DNA of 34,786 nucleotides from an uncultured bacterium (GTDB taxonomy: Bacteria > Cyanobacteriota > Vampirovibrionia > Gastranaerophilales > Gastranaerophilaceae). The notes below the pieces were generated by a model that made no database searches, had not been told where the DNA came from, and saw nothing but the letters and a program-made list of their open reading frames with translations. Below, in pieces: positions 15,433 through 24,748 of the stretch. Location of the stretch: positions 1 to 34,786 of the forward strand of contig CAMPBE010000014.1 of assembly GCA_946636615.1 (NCBI GenBank), read 5' to 3'. Position 1 is the stretch's first letter. Every line of letters begins with the position of its first letter. A program made the translations under genes and the position numbers.

Positions 15433-17034
15433 ATGGAAACTTATGGTATTGAAAAATTAGGTATTACTTCTCCCTCTGCAGTTCACAGAAACTGGACACC
15501 TGCTCAATTAACAGAAGCAGCTTTAAGACGTGGAGAAGGAACTTTGGCAAACAACGGCGCTCTTGTTGTTACTACAGGTAAATATACAGGCCGTTCACCT
15601 AAGGATAAATTTATTGTTGACACTCCAAGCATTCACGATGATATCGCATGGGGTAAAGTAAACAAACCAATTTCTAGAGAAGCATTCAACTCAATTAAAT
15701 CAAAAATGATTGATTATTTGAATGGTAAGGAAGTATTTATTTTTGATGGTTTTGCTGGTGCAGACAAAAAATACACTCAAAAGTTCAGAGTTATCAACGA
15801 AATGGCATCTCAAAACATGTTCATTCACCAATTGTTAATCAGACCTACAGAATCTGAATTAGCATCTTATGGCGAAGCTGATTACACAATCATTTGTGCT
15901 CCAGGATTTAAATGTGATCCTGCAGTTGACGGAACAAATTCTGAAGCTTGCATAGCAATTGACTATGAAGCTCATATGATTATCATTGCAGGTTCTCAAT
16001 ATTCAGGCGAAATTAAAAAATCTGTATTCGCTACAATGAACTATGTAATGACAAAGAAAAACGTTCTTCCAATGCACTGTTCAGCTAATATGGACCCTGA
16101 AACTCATGAAACAGCTGTTTTCTTCGGTCTTTCAGGAACAGGTAAAACAACTTTATCAGCTGATCCTTCAAGAAAATTAATCGGTGATGATGAACACGGT
16201 TGGTCTCCTGATGGTGTATTCAATTTTGAAGGCGGATGCTATGCAAAATGTATCAATCTTACTGAAGAAAATGAACCTGATATCTATAACGCAATCAAAT
16301 TTGGTTCATTGGTAGAAAACGTAATTATGAATCCTGAAACAAGAGAATTAGACTTTGCAGACGGATCTTTAACTGAAAATACTCGTGTAGGATATCCTGT
16401 AAATTATATCAACAATGCTGCTATTCCTTCAATGGGCGGAATTCCAAAAGTAGTAGTATTTTTAACAGCTGATGCTTTCGGTGTATTGCCTCCGATTTCA
16501 AGATTGGATAAAAATGCAGCTATGTACCATTTTGTAACAGGCTTTACATCTAAGCTTGCAGGTACAGAACGTGGCATTACAGAACCTGTTCCTACATTCT
16601 CAACATTATTTGGTGAACCATTTATGCCAATGGATGCTTCAGTTTACGCAAAAATGTTGGGTGACAAATTAGACCAATACGGTACTAAAGTATACTTAGT
16701 AAATACAGGATGGGCAGGCGGAAGTGCTTCATCTGGTGCTAAGAGAATGAAACTAGCTTATACAAGAGCAATGGTTACAGCAGCATTGAACGGTTCATTC
16801 GATTCTGTTGAATTTAAGCACCATGACGTATTCAACGTAGATTATCCGACATCTTGTCCTAATGTTCCTGATGAAATGTTAGATGCAAGAGGTATGTGGT
16901 CAGATAAGAATGCATACGATGAAGCAGCAAACAAGTTGGCTCAAATGTTCAATGATAACTTTACTTCAAAATACCCGAACATGCCATCTGAAATCGTAAA
17001 TGCAGGCCCAAAGCCATTAAGCATAGTTAAATAA
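15433..17034 (+). CDS. pckA: Phosphoenolpyruvate carboxykinase (ATP)
   Basis: PckA interconverts oxaloacetate plus ATP with PEP, CO2 and ADP. In fermenters it may run towards oxaloacetate, making ATP. The 533-aa protein is full length. Visible sites are R54 in TGKYTGRSPKDKF, the P-loop GLSGTGKTTLS (232-242), the metal-binding LIGDDEHGW (249-257) and ENTRVGYP. The ATP-type P-loop and length exclude the GTP family. An AAAGGAG ribosome binding site lies before the ATG. It follows the pfl operon and probably has its own promoter. The pairing with pfl places both at the PEP/pyruvate branch of mixed-acid fermentation. Confidence 0.96.
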   Translation: METYGIEKLGITSPSAVHRNWTPAQLTEAALRRGEGTLANNGALVVTTGKYTGRSPKDKFIVDTPSIHDDIAWGKVNKPISREAFNSIKSKMIDYLNGKEVFIFDGFAGADKKYTQKFRVINEMASQNMFIHQLLIRPTESELASYGEADYTIICAPGFKCDPAVDGTNSEACIAIDYEAHMIIIAGSQYSGEIKKSVFATMNYVMTKKNVLPMHCSANMDPETHETAVFFGLSGTGKTTLSADPSRKLIGDDEHGWSPDGVFNFEGGCYAKCINLTEENEPDIYNAIKFGSLVENVIMNPETRELDFADGSLTENTRVGYPVNYINNAAIPSMGGIPKVVVFLTADAFGVLPPISRLDKNAAMYHFVTGFTSKLAGTERGITEPVPTFSTLFGEPFMPMDASVYAKMLGDKLDQYGTKVYLVNTGWAGGSASSGAKRMKLAYTRAMVTAALNGSFDSVEFKHHDVFNVDYPTSCPNVPDEMLDARGMWSDKNAYDEAANKLAQMFNDNFTSKYPNMPSEIVNAGPKPLSIVK

Positions 17035-17057
17035 TTGTTTTAACTATGTATAAGATT

Positions 17058-17092
17058 AAAAAGAGTCTCGGTAAAACGAGGCTCTTTTTTTT
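17058..17092. terminator. Terminator after pckA
   Basis: AAAAAGAGTCTCG (17058-17070) pairs with CGAGGCTCTTTTT (17077-17089), with one mismatch and a 6-nt loop, and leads into a T-tract. The A-tract on the other side means it can also stop the convergent membrane-protein gene. Confidence 0.88.
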
Positions 17093-17107
17093 ATAAATTT
17101 TTGATAA

Positions 17108-18040
17108 TTAGTTTTCTTCTTTAAACATTAATAATGCGCAACTACAAAGGATGATTGCTCCAAAAAAAACTTCTATCGGGAATGTAATTAATAAATTTTT
17201 ATCCAATATCATTGGTATAAGTAAAATTGCTCCTGCTGGAGGAAAGTATATCTTTAATTTGTCAATTGCTACAAATAAAACAATACAAGCCATAAGTGTA
17301 CAAACGAAAAGTGGAATATTCAAATAGATATTGAATATCAACCTTATAGAACAACCTATAAAAGATGCAAATGTCATTATCCCGATTATGTACAAAGGTT
17401 TTGCTCTTGCAGGACTCTTTGTATTTGATAACTCAGTAAACATTACAATTAAAGGCGGTGCAAGGAAATATATTTGATGAGTTTGAAATGGAATTAGTGC
17501 AATAAGTCCAAAAATTATCAATAATTTTGACCATTTTTTTATTTGATATTTAATATCAAAGTTACATGGCACAAAGTTATTTACAGGGCGTAAATGGTAT
17601 TTTTCCATTAACCACTGAGCAAAAATAATTATAAGAGCCATTGCAGAAACAGATATAGGATAAATCCAACTTTCTGTTCTTAAATATACAGGCAAAATAC
17701 AAGCAGAAATTATTGGTACAAAATTTGTTTTAAATAAAGTTAAAATAAATCCGGTGAAACAAAAACATGTACACACCTGCAATATTAACGGTATATGAAA
17801 GTACCTGACAACAATTATTCCAAATAATGAAGCTAATGTCATAAGTATAAAAATTCTGCGCTTATTTGTTGCCCAAGGTTGTTGTTCGGATACCCAAGCT
17901 CCAATAATTAACGCACATATTTCGGGAAATATAATTTCACTTTCCCCACTAACTTCTGCAACAAAAACCATTACAAAAGCCATAACTATTCCGAAAATAT
18001 ATCTTTCAATCCTTATTCTTCGTAATATTTCGGCATTCAT
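17108..18040 (-). CDS. HPP-like integral membrane protein
   Basis: This 310-aa protein has about ten hydrophobic helices in two similar halves. The second half (about 190-295) resembles the HPP family of small integral membrane proteins: APPLIVMFTELSNTKSPARA corresponds to the family's first block, and FPPAGAILLIPMIL to the HPPAGA block with the first His replaced by Phe. The first half has a parallel layout (FPEICALIIGAWVSEQQPWA, then FVPIISACILPVYL) but a weaker match. HPP members have been linked to nitrite uptake in plants and cyanobacteria; the role here is unknown. It lies about 50 bases downstream of the MFS exporter gene on the same strand, so the two may be co-transcribed. An FUSC-type protein is an alternative reading. 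Confidence 0.45.
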   Translation of the reverse strand: MNAEILRRIRIERYIFGIVMAFVMVFVAEVSGESEIIFPEICALIIGAWVSEQQPWATNKRRIFILMTLASLFGIIVVRYFHIPLILQVCTCFCFTGFILTLFKTNFVPIISACILPVYLRTESWIYPISVSAMALIIIFAQWLMEKYHLRPVNNFVPCNFDIKYQIKKWSKLLIIFGLIALIPFQTHQIYFLAPPLIVMFTELSNTKSPARAKPLYIIGIMTFASFIGCSIRLIFNIYLNIPLFVCTLMACIVLFVAIDKLKIYFPPAGAILLIPMILDKNLLITFPIEVFFGAIILCSCALLMFKEEN

Positions 18041-18089
18041 ATTCTTATTCTAAAACAAAAACTGATTAATATACAAAATTAAACTAAGA

Positions 18090-19646
18090 CTAAACACTTT
18101 TCTTTTCTTCCTTCATTAAAAGCAATAAAAATATTATAACTAAACTTGCAATGGCAAAAATTCTAAAAGTATCTATAAATGCCCATAATGTCGATTGTTC
18201 TGCCAAACTAAAATGCATTAATTTCAATCCCATATAATTAGCTGTATCAAAATCAAAATATTGAGCCAGATTTAAGGTAGTATAATGCAATCTCTCAGCA
18301 AATATTGGATTTAAATCATTTAAATATCCTACCATCATATTTTGATGCACCTGAGAAAATCTGGATATACATGTTGTCGCTATAGATGTTCCAAAAGATG
18401 CACCCAAGTTTTTCATCAAATTTTGTAAGGAACTGCCCATAGTCAAATCTTCTTTTTTTATAGTTGTACAAGAAAGGTTGATAACGGGAGTCATTGACAT
18501 AACCATGCCTGTTCCGTATAAAAAATTTGGTAAAAATATATTTGCAAGTGAAATCTGCATATTTAAAAGACCAAATAACAAACCGCCCAATCCAATTAGT
18601 AGCAATCCGATAAAGCAGGAAACTTTTTCCGGCACTTTACCGGTCACAATAACGAGAATAACTAATCCGGCCAAACTTCCAAGTCCTCTTGGTAACATAG
18701 ATACCCCACCTAAAAATGCAGTGTATCCCAAAAGTCCCTGAAGCATAGAAGGCAAAAGCATTGCAGACGCAATTAATACGAATAGCAAAACCATTTGTAT
18801 TAAAGTTCCAAATAAAAAATTTAAATCTTTTAATAGCCTTAAATCTAACAGCGGATCTTTTTTATTTTTTAATTGACTGTAAAAGAATAAAATACCGGCT
18901 GATGTTGAGATTCCCATAAGCCAACAAACCCTTGATGCATCAAACCATCCGGCATCATTACCTTTATCCAAAACCACTTGTAAAAGAAGTATCCAGATTA
19001 CAAGCATTCCGAAGGCAAAAAAGTCCATCTTTGCATCTTTTTGTTTTTGAGCATACGGCGGATCTTTAATTAATTTTGTTAAAGATATTGCACAAATAAG
19101 TCCTATAGGTGCATTTATCAAAAATATCCATGGCCAAGACCAATTTTCAGTAAGCCACCCGCCTATTACCGGTCCGATAATCGGTGCTATAACAAAGGCA
19201 AACCCATATAATGACATCGCTTTACCCCATTCCTTTTGAGGAAAGATTTCCATCATAATGGCTTGTACAAGAGGCAATATTGCTCCACCCCCAATACCCT
19301 GCAAAAATCTTGAAATAATAATCATTGGCATAGAACGAGATAAACCGCACATTAAAGATGCAACAGTAAATAGTATTATACTAAATATGAAATATTTTTT
19401 TCTTCCAAATACCTTGCAAAAATAACCAATAGCCGGAATAATTATTGAACTTGCAACCAGGTAATTGGTAACAATCCAAGTCGATTCATTTCTGCTTATC
19501 GAAATTGTACCAGCAATATAAGGCAATGCAACATTTGCGATAGTTTCATTTAAAGCGAACAAAAATGCAGCTGTAACAAGAGGAATTGTGACCAACCACG
19601 GATTAATAGAAGGCTCCTGCCTTGCTTCCGCTATACTGTTTTCCAA
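18090..19646 (-). CDS. DHA2-family drug exporter (EmrB/QacA type)
   Basis: This 518-aa major-facilitator transporter should have 14 membrane helices and export drugs or other amphiphiles using proton motive force. Residues 30-60 (NETIANVALPYIAGTIS) match the DHA2 start. GRKKYFIFSI is motif A. GFAFVIAPIIGPVIGGWLTE is motif C, the antiporter signature, followed by NWSWPWIFLINAPIG typical of EmrB. Translation starts at a TTG with AGAGGA just upstream; the nearby ATG is in another frame. EmrB normally works with an HlyD-like adaptor (EmrA) and an outer-membrane channel. No adaptor gene is adjacent; the neighbour is the HPP-like protein. Confidence 0.85.
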   Translation of the reverse strand: MENSIAEARQEPSINPWLVTIPLVTAAFLFALNETIANVALPYIAGTISISRNESTWIVTNYLVASSIIIPAIGYFCKVFGRKKYFIFSIILFTVASLMCGLSRSMPMIIISRFLQGIGGGAILPLVQAIMMEIFPQKEWGKAMSLYGFAFVIAPIIGPVIGGWLTENWSWPWIFLINAPIGLICAISLTKLIKDPPYAQKQKDAKMDFFAFGMLVIWILLLQVVLDKGNDAGWFDASRVCWLMGISTSAGILFFYSQLKNKKDPLLDLRLLKDLNFLFGTLIQMVLLFVLIASAMLLPSMLQGLLGYTAFLGGVSMLPRGLGSLAGLVILVIVTGKVPEKVSCFIGLLLIGLGGLLFGLLNMQISLANIFLPNFLYGTGMVMSMTPVINLSCTTIKKEDLTMGSSLQNLMKNLGASFGTSIATTCISRFSQVHQNMMVGYLNDLNPIFAERLHYTTLNLAQYFDFDTANYMGLKLMHFSLAEQSTLWAFIDTFRIFAIASLVIIFLLLLMKEEKKSV

Positions 19647-19820
19647 AAAATCCTCTTCCTGTAAGGGGCATTTCGGCTAATTGCCTAATGTCGATAATAA
19701 CCGTTCAAATACGAACTTAAAATAAAAATACCTTACTTAGACTATAATATTGTAGTAAATTTTATTTTTCAAGTTTTTTTATAAAATATTTATGATAAAC
19801 TAAAGAAAAAGGGGAATAAT

Positions 19821-20273
19821 ATGAAAAAGATTTTTATTTTGTTATCAGTATTAGCAACAATTATTTCAGTAAATTCAGCAATTGCAGACGAATACTACCA
19901 AACAAGCAAAACAGAACAATTGCTTGAAAAAGTTTCGGACAAAACGCAAGCAACAGCAGAAAAAACTGCAGAGAGTGTAAAATATAATTCTAAAAAAGCC
20001 GGAAAATTTATAAAAGAAAAATCAATTATTGTTGGAGAAAAAGCTTCAAAACATGCCAAAATCGGAGCAGAAAAAGCAAAAAATGCAACTGTACGCGGAG
20101 CTAACAAAGTCTCAAATTCAACTGCAAAAGGTATGAAAAAAGCCGCAGAAAAAATGCAGGAATCTGCTGAAAGAACAATAGAAAAAACAGACAAAAATCT
20201 AATGGAAACAACACCAAAATGTAAATGCAATTGCGGTTGTGACTGCAAAAACAATTGTGAATGTGATGAATAA
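19821..20273 (+). CDS. Secreted helical protein with Cys-rich tail
   Basis: I know no named family for this 150-aa protein. Residues 1-22 are a signal peptide (cut after IA, before DEYY). Residues 30-128 are a long Lys/Ala/Glu-rich region of repeating short amphipathic helices (KTQATAEKTAESVKYNSKKA, then similar blocks), like LEA or apolipoprotein-type repeats. The last 17 residues hold seven Cys at 134, 136, 138, 140, 142, 146 and 148 (CKCNCGCDCKNNCEC), a metallothionein-like pattern. An AAAGGGG ribosome binding site precedes the ATG. The PAP2 phosphatase gene starts 14 bases downstream, so the two are probably one transcript. Metal binding at the cell surface or periplasm is inference. Confidence 0.8.
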   Translation: MKKIFILLSVLATIISVNSAIADEYYQTSKTEQLLEKVSDKTQATAEKTAESVKYNSKKAGKFIKEKSIIVGEKASKHAKIGAEKAKNATVRGANKVSNSTAKGMKKAAEKMQESAERTIEKTDKNLMETTPKCKCNCGCDCKNNCECDE

Positions 20274-20287
20274 ATAGTGGAGCTTTT

Positions 20288-21265
20288 ATGATAGATTGTT
20301 TATCCAATCCTGATTGGTTAGCACCTCAAATTGACTGCTTGTTGTTTCTACAAAACATAAGAATAGAACAACCTTTAATATTTGATAAATTTTTTCTTTC
20401 AATAACAATATTTGGAGAATTTTGGCTGCCAACTTTAGTTTGTGCAATTGTATATTGGTGTATAGATTTTAGGGCCGGTATTTATTTGTTCTCGCTAGAA
20501 AGTTTTAACATATTTTTGGCACATTTCTTTAAAATGTTGGCTTGTGTATACAGACCGTGGGTGTTGGATAGCAGAATCCATCCTTCTGAGCTTGCCGTCC
20601 CGTTTGCCAAAGGGTATTCTTTCCCGAGTGGTCATTCAGCTATGAGTTCATCTACACTTGGCGGAGTTGCCTTTTTAACAAGACGGAATAAAATATTACC
20701 AATATTCTTAGTGTGCCTGATTTTATTGATTGGATTTTCAAGACTTTGGTTGGGTGTTCATACACCACAAGATGTTGTGTGCGGTTTGACTATGGGATTA
20801 ATTTTGGTTTTTGCGGTCAATCCTATAATTAATTGGGCTGAAAAAGATGACAAAAGATACATGTATATGCTTGGTATAATTAATATTCTCGTTATATTGG
20901 CACTTGTTTGTGTATATTTCTTTAATACATACAGAGTTGATTATGTTGCAGGAGAAATTCTGGTTGATCCCCAAAAATTAAAATATGTAACTGTTGTAGT
21001 GTATGGTTTTTCTTTGGGGCTTATTAATGGTTGTTATCTTTGCAGAAGATATTGTCCGTTTGATCCTAAAACAGTTTCCGTGAAAAACAGGATTTTTAGA
21101 GGAATTGTGGGCGGTATAAGCTTAATTTTACTGCTAAAATTTATACTTGGGTATATCGTTTTTAATATGGTTCCTTTAAAATTTGGTGTAGCTGCAATGT
21201 TTATGTGCGGGATTTTTGTAACATTAATTTATCCGTTAATGTTTTCAAAAATAAAAAGTTTATAA
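20288..21265 (+). CDS. PAP2-family membrane phosphatase
   Basis: This 325-aa integral membrane protein is of the type-2 phosphatidic acid phosphatase superfamily, which dephosphorylates lipid phosphates such as undecaprenyl pyrophosphate or phosphatidate, with the active site facing the periplasm. All three motifs are present: K82-x6-R89-P90 (KMLACVYRP), PSGH at 113-116 (SFPSGHSAMS), and S151-R152 to H158 and D162 (SRLWLGVHTPQD). Four further hydrophobic segments follow the catalytic core (190-325), more than in minimal PAP2 enzymes. A GGAG ribosome binding site lies 9 bases before the ATG. The substrate cannot be assigned. Confidence 0.88.
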   Translation: MIDCLSNPDWLAPQIDCLLFLQNIRIEQPLIFDKFFLSITIFGEFWLPTLVCAIVYWCIDFRAGIYLFSLESFNIFLAHFFKMLACVYRPWVLDSRIHPSELAVPFAKGYSFPSGHSAMSSSTLGGVAFLTRRNKILPIFLVCLILLIGFSRLWLGVHTPQDVVCGLTMGLILVFAVNPIINWAEKDDKRYMYMLGIINILVILALVCVYFFNTYRVDYVAGEILVDPQKLKYVTVVVYGFSLGLINGCYLCRRYCPFDPKTVSVKNRIFRGIVGGISLILLLKFILGYIVFNMVPLKFGVAAMFMCGIFVTLIYPLMFSKIKSL

Positions 21266-21301
21266 ATTAATTAACATATTTGAATAAAAATAAAATTATA
21301 C

Positions 21302-21330
21302 TATACAAAATCTAAAAACCATGCTAATAT
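21302..21330 (+). promoter_or_regulatory. Possible rny promoter
   Basis: TATACA (21302-21307), a 17-base spacer ending in TGC, and TAATAT (21325-21330) form an extended -10 type promoter. It would give rny a leader of about 135 bases. The boxes are imperfect. Confidence 0.4.
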
Positions 21331-21405
21331 ATAGACAGATGTAGTAGTAAATATTTTTTGGAAATATATGCAATGAATTCGTTTTAAATAATTTCATAGC
21401 GGATA

Positions 21406-21428
21406 CCCGATAGGATACATGTATCGGG
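21406..21428 (+). promoter_or_regulatory. Hairpin in the rny leader
   Basis: CCCGATA (21406-21412) and TATCGGG (21422-21428) form a perfect 7-bp stem with a 9-nt loop in the 206-base gap before rny. The loop side also contains the palindrome GATACATGTATC, which offers an alternative fold. There is no T-run, so it is not a simple terminator. The rest of the gap is featureless AT-rich sequence plus the putative promoter. Confidence 0.45.
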
Positions 21429-21471
21429 CATTGCGTGTATTATTAAAAAATAGAAAAGGATAAGGTACTTT

Positions 21472-22992
21472 ATGGACTTTTATTTAATTATTGCGATTAT
21501 TGCGGTAATAGCATTAGTCGCTGCGCTGATTGTCCAGCAAAGCAAAACTAAATCCATGCTTCAATCTGTTGAAAAAGATAAAAAGGCATTGGAAGAAAAA
21601 GAAAAACTGCTTTTAAAAGAAGCAAGAATCAAAGCAATTGAAGAATTGCAAGATGACAGAGAAAAACTTAACGAAGAAGAAAGAGAAAGAAGACAAGAAC
21701 TTACAAGACAAGAACAAAAATTAGCAAAAAGAGAAGATATGCTTGAAGATAAAATTCAAGAATATACAGAAAAAGACCTTCAAGCTCAAAAGAAAATTGA
21801 TGAATTATTAGAAAAAGAAGATTATCTGGCAGAGATTGTTCAAAAACAAACGACAGAATTAGAACGAATTTCCGGCATGTCTGCAGAGGATGCAAAAAAT
21901 ATGTTGTTAGAACAATTGAAACACGATTTGGCTCAGGAACAAATGCAATTGATTCGTGAAAATGAAGCCAAAATAAAAGAAATTTCATTGGAAAAATCAA
22001 AAGAAATATTATCAACAACAATGCAAAGATGTATGATTGAACAAGTTGTAGAAACAACAGTTTCAGTTGTAGCTTTGCCAAATGACGAAATGAAAGGTCG
22101 TATCATCGGTCGTGAAGGTCGTAATATCAGAGCATTAGAAACTTTGACAGGAGTTGATTTGATTATTGATGATACTCCTGAAGCAGTTGTATTATCAAGC
22201 TTTGATCCGGTAAGACGCGAAATTGCAAAGCTTGCTTTAGAAAAACTTATTGTTGACGGTAGAATTCATCCTGTTCGTATTGAAGAAATGGTTGAAAAAG
22301 CCCAAGAAGAAATCGACAAAAAAATATGGACAGAAGGTGAAAATGCTGCTCTCGAAATGGGAGTAATGGGACTTAATAAAGAGTTGATTAAAACATTAGG
22401 AAGACTATATTACAGAACAAGTTATGGTCAAAATGTTTTGAAGCATTCTCTTGAAGTTGGTCATATTGCAGGAATGCTTGCTGCTGAAATTGGTGCAAAC
22501 GAAGCTATCGCAAAAAGAGCAGGACTTTTACACGATATCGGTAAAGCTGTTGACCAAACTCAAGAAGGTACTCATATACAATTGGGTGTTGAGCTTGCTT
22601 CACGATTCGGAGAAAGACCTGAAGTTGTACACGCTATAGAAGCGCATCATGACGATGTTGTTGCAAACACAATAGAAGCAGTTCTTGTAAAAGTTGCCGA
22701 TGCGATTTCTGCAGGAAGGCCCGGTGCAAGACGTGATACTTTAGAAATTTATATCAAACGTTTACAAAAAATAGAAGAAATAGTTAACAGCTATGACGGA
22801 ATAAAACAGTCATTTGCTGTTCAAGCGGGTCGTGAAGTTAGAATAATCGTTGAAGCTGAAAAGTTTGACGATTTGGCATCTCAAAAACTTGCAAGAGATA
22901 TTGCAAAACGTATAGAAGATGAGCTTGATTATCCCGGTCAAATCAGGGTAACTGTTGTAAGGGAATTTAGAACAACAGAAATAGCTAAATAA
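21472..22992 (+). CDS. rny: Ribonuclease Y
   Basis: RNase Y is the membrane-anchored endoribonuclease that starts mRNA decay in many bacteria without RNase E. The 506-aa protein has the standard layout: an N-terminal membrane helix (5-22), a long charged coiled coil (30-185), a KH RNA-binding domain with [10 protein letters not shown] (209-218), and an HD domain whose metal pair is H354-D355 in GLLHDIGK, followed by IEAHHDD. AAAAGGATAAGG precedes the ATG. A strong terminator follows it directly. The neighbouring ymdB homologue is a common partner in Bacillota. Confidence 0.97.
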   Translation: MDFYLIIAIIAVIALVAALIVQQSKTKSMLQSVEKDKKALEEKEKLLLKEARIKAIEELQDDREKLNEEERERRQELTRQEQKLAKREDMLEDKIQEYTEKDLQAQKKIDELLEKEDYLAEIVQKQTTELERISGMSAEDAKNMLLEQLKHDLAQEQMQLIRENEAKIKEISLEKSKEILSTTMQRCMIEQVVETTVSVVALPNDEMKGRIIGREGRNIRALETLTGVDLIIDDTPEAVVLSSFDPVRREIAKLALEKLIVDGRIHPVRIEEMVEKAQEEIDKKIWTEGENAALEMGVMGLNKELIKTLGRLYYRTSYGQNVLKHSLEVGHIAGMLAAEIGANEAIAKRAGLLHDIGKAVDQTQEGTHIQLGVELASRFGERPEVVHAIEAHHDDVVANTIEAVLVKVADAISAGRPGARRDTLEIYIKRLQKIEEIVNSYDGIKQSFAVQAGREVRIIVEAEKFDDLASQKLARDIAKRIEDELDYPGQIRVTVVREFRTTEIAK

Positions 22993-23007
22993 GTTGAAAG
23001 GCTAAGA

Positions 23008-23045
23008 GTTGAATGGTTGAATGATTTTCAACCGTTCAACTTTTT
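23008..23045 (+). terminator. Terminator after rny
   Basis: Arms 23008-23021 (GTTGAATGGTTGAA) and 23027-23040 pair over 14 positions with one G-U wobble. The loop is 5 nt and TTTTT follows. It ends 7 bases before the next gene's ATG, so that gene depends on read-through or a promoter overlapping the hairpin. Confidence 0.9.
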
Positions 23046-23052
23046 AATAAAA

Positions 23053-23901
23053 ATGACAAATAATAATAGTACAATAAAAATATTATTTTTTGGAGATCTG
23101 GTCGGCAAACCCGGACGTTTTGCAGTACGAGATTTTTTACAAGCTGCTAAGCAACTAAATAATTATGCAGAAACGAGCCATTCTACCTTCACAATCGCTA
23201 ACGTTGAGAATGCATCTCATGGCTTTGGATTAACAGAAAAAAATTATAAAGAATTATCTGAATATGGTATTGATTGTATGACATCGGGCAATCACATATT
23301 TGACAAAAAAGAAATTTTTAACTACATCGAAACGGCTGACAAACTTATAAGACCGTTTAATTATCCTGATGGAACCATTGGCTCAGGTAGCAGGATTTTT
23401 GAATTATCTGACAAAACAAAAATTGCTGTAATTAGTGTTTTGGGCAGAGTCTTTATGAATCCTGTGGAGTCTCCTTGGACTTATGTGGCAAAAGAGATTA
23501 AGCGACTAAAAGAAATTACTCCAATTGTAATTGTAGATTTTCATGCAGAAGCAACTGCAGAAAAAATTTGTTTTGGAAAATTTTGTTCAGAATTAGGAGT
23601 TAGTGCATTCTTTGGAACACATACTCATGTTCAAACTGCCGATGACCAAATCATAAATAATATGGCGTATATTACAGATGCTGGTTTTTGCGGAGCTCAG
23701 GATAGTGTTATAGGAATGGATTATAAATCATCACTAAACAGATTTACTACAGCAATTCCTGAAAGATACGAAGTAGCTGAAAGCAATGTCGTCCAAATTA
23801 ATGCTGTTGAAGTTGATATTGATTCAACAAACGGGCATGCCAAGGCTATTAAAAGAATTTTTTTGTTAGAAGATAATAAGGAAAAGGAAAATGAAAACTG
23901 A
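23053..23901 (+). CDS. ymdB: YmdB-family metallophosphoesterase
   Basis: This 282-aa protein belongs to the TIGR00282/YmdB family, di-iron or di-manganese phosphodiesterases that hydrolyse 2',3'-cyclic nucleotides and affect RNA turnover and biofilm in Bacillus. The metal-binding blocks are all visible: FFGDLVGKPGR near the N-terminus, NVENASHGFG, TSGNHIFDKKE, VDFHAEATAEK and GTHTHVQTAD. A start at 23017 is rejected because it lies inside the rny terminator. The ATG at 23053 lacks a clear ribosome binding site. It follows rny, as in Bacillus, and overlaps the next gene by 11 bases, supporting a shared role in RNA or cyclic-nucleotide breakdown. Confidence 0.92.
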   Translation: MTNNNSTIKILFFGDLVGKPGRFAVRDFLQAAKQLNNYAETSHSTFTIANVENASHGFGLTEKNYKELSEYGIDCMTSGNHIFDKKEIFNYIETADKLIRPFNYPDGTIGSGSRIFELSDKTKIAVISVLGRVFMNPVESPWTYVAKEIKRLKEITPIVIVDFHAEATAEKICFGKFCSELGVSAFFGTHTHVQTADDQIINNMAYITDAGFCGAQDSVIGMDYKSSLNRFTTAIPERYEVAESNVVQINAVEVDIDSTNGHAKAIKRIFLLEDNKEKENEN

Positions 23902-24745
23902 TTTACACATTCATACATACTATTCTGACGGTGTGTTTTCTCCGGAAAAAATCGTTGACACTGCAATAGATGTGGGTTTACAAGCTATTGCATTAACAGA
24001 TCACGATAATATTCTTTCATATGATGTTGCCCAAAAATATTTAAAAGAATCAAATAAATCAGATAAATTGGAAGTTATTAGAGGAATTGAAGTTAATACT
24101 CTTTATAAAGGATATGAAGTGCATATTTTGGGATATTTTATGGATGTTAACGATAATGACTTTCAGGATATGTTAAAATATCAACAACAAGCACGTATAA
24201 AACAGACAAAAGAAATCATTTCTTTGCTTTCAAGAAAAGAAGGTATAAAAATTAAATTTGAAGACATAAAAAAACAAGTTGCAGAGGGCGGAAGTATCGG
24301 GCGTCCACATATAGCTAAAGCTATAACAAATGTTGGCGGTACGGCTAGCGTAATGGATGCTTACGCAAAATATATTCACGATGATTCACCTGTATATGTA
24401 CAAAGAAAGACTGTTTCGCCTCAAGATGCGGTCGAAATTATATATGATGCAGGTGGAATACCTGTTATTGCACATCCTCATGATTTAGATATTGCCGAAA
24501 CTTTAATCAAAGAATTAATGCAGTATGGTTTGAGGGGTATTGAGGCTTATCACAGAAAACATTCTCCTGCTTGCGTTGAATATTTTTCATCAATGGCTGA
24601 AGAATTAGGTTTAATTGTTACAGGTGGTTCCGATTTTCATTGCCCAAATATAATGAATGGACAAATTGTATTAGGCAAAAATTTTGTTCCTGAATGGGTG
24701 TATGATAAATTAGTTGCAGAAAAAAAATTAATTGATATGGCGTAA
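23891..24745 (+). CDS. PHP-domain phosphoesterase (RNase AM/TrpH-like)
   Basis: This 284-aa protein consists of a PHP domain with the expected metal ligands: TDLHIHTYYSDG at the N-terminus, ALTDHDN, RGIEVNT, IAHPHDLD and GGSDFH near the end. It resembles the YciV/TrpH group, where E. coli RNase AM trims 5' ends of rRNA and degrades short nucleotides from the 5' end. The ATG lies within the last codons of ymdB, with AGGAAAAGGA serving as ribosome binding site, so the two are translationally coupled. With rny and ymdB it forms a plausible RNA-decay group. The substrate is inferred from family only. Confidence 0.85.
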   Translation: MKTDLHIHTYYSDGVFSPEKIVDTAIDVGLQAIALTDHDNILSYDVAQKYLKESNKSDKLEVIRGIEVNTLYKGYEVHILGYFMDVNDNDFQDMLKYQQQARIKQTKEIISLLSRKEGIKIKFEDIKKQVAEGGSIGRPHIAKAITNVGGTASVMDAYAKYIHDDSPVYVQRKTVSPQDAVEIIYDAGGIPVIAHPHDLDIAETLIKELMQYGLRGIEAYHRKHSPACVEYFSSMAEELGLIVTGGSDFHCPNIMNGQIVLGKNFVPEWVYDKLVAEKKLIDMA

Positions 24746-24748
24746 ATT

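Noticed and set aside
19895..20307. Phe-rich minus-strand frames opposite the Cys-tailed protein
   Set aside because: Their composition is the complement of Lys/Ala/Glu-rich codons; no ribosome binding site or family features.
23017..23052. Earlier start for the YmdB homologue
   Set aside because: The codon falls within the rny terminator stem, and the added residues come from the inverted repeat.
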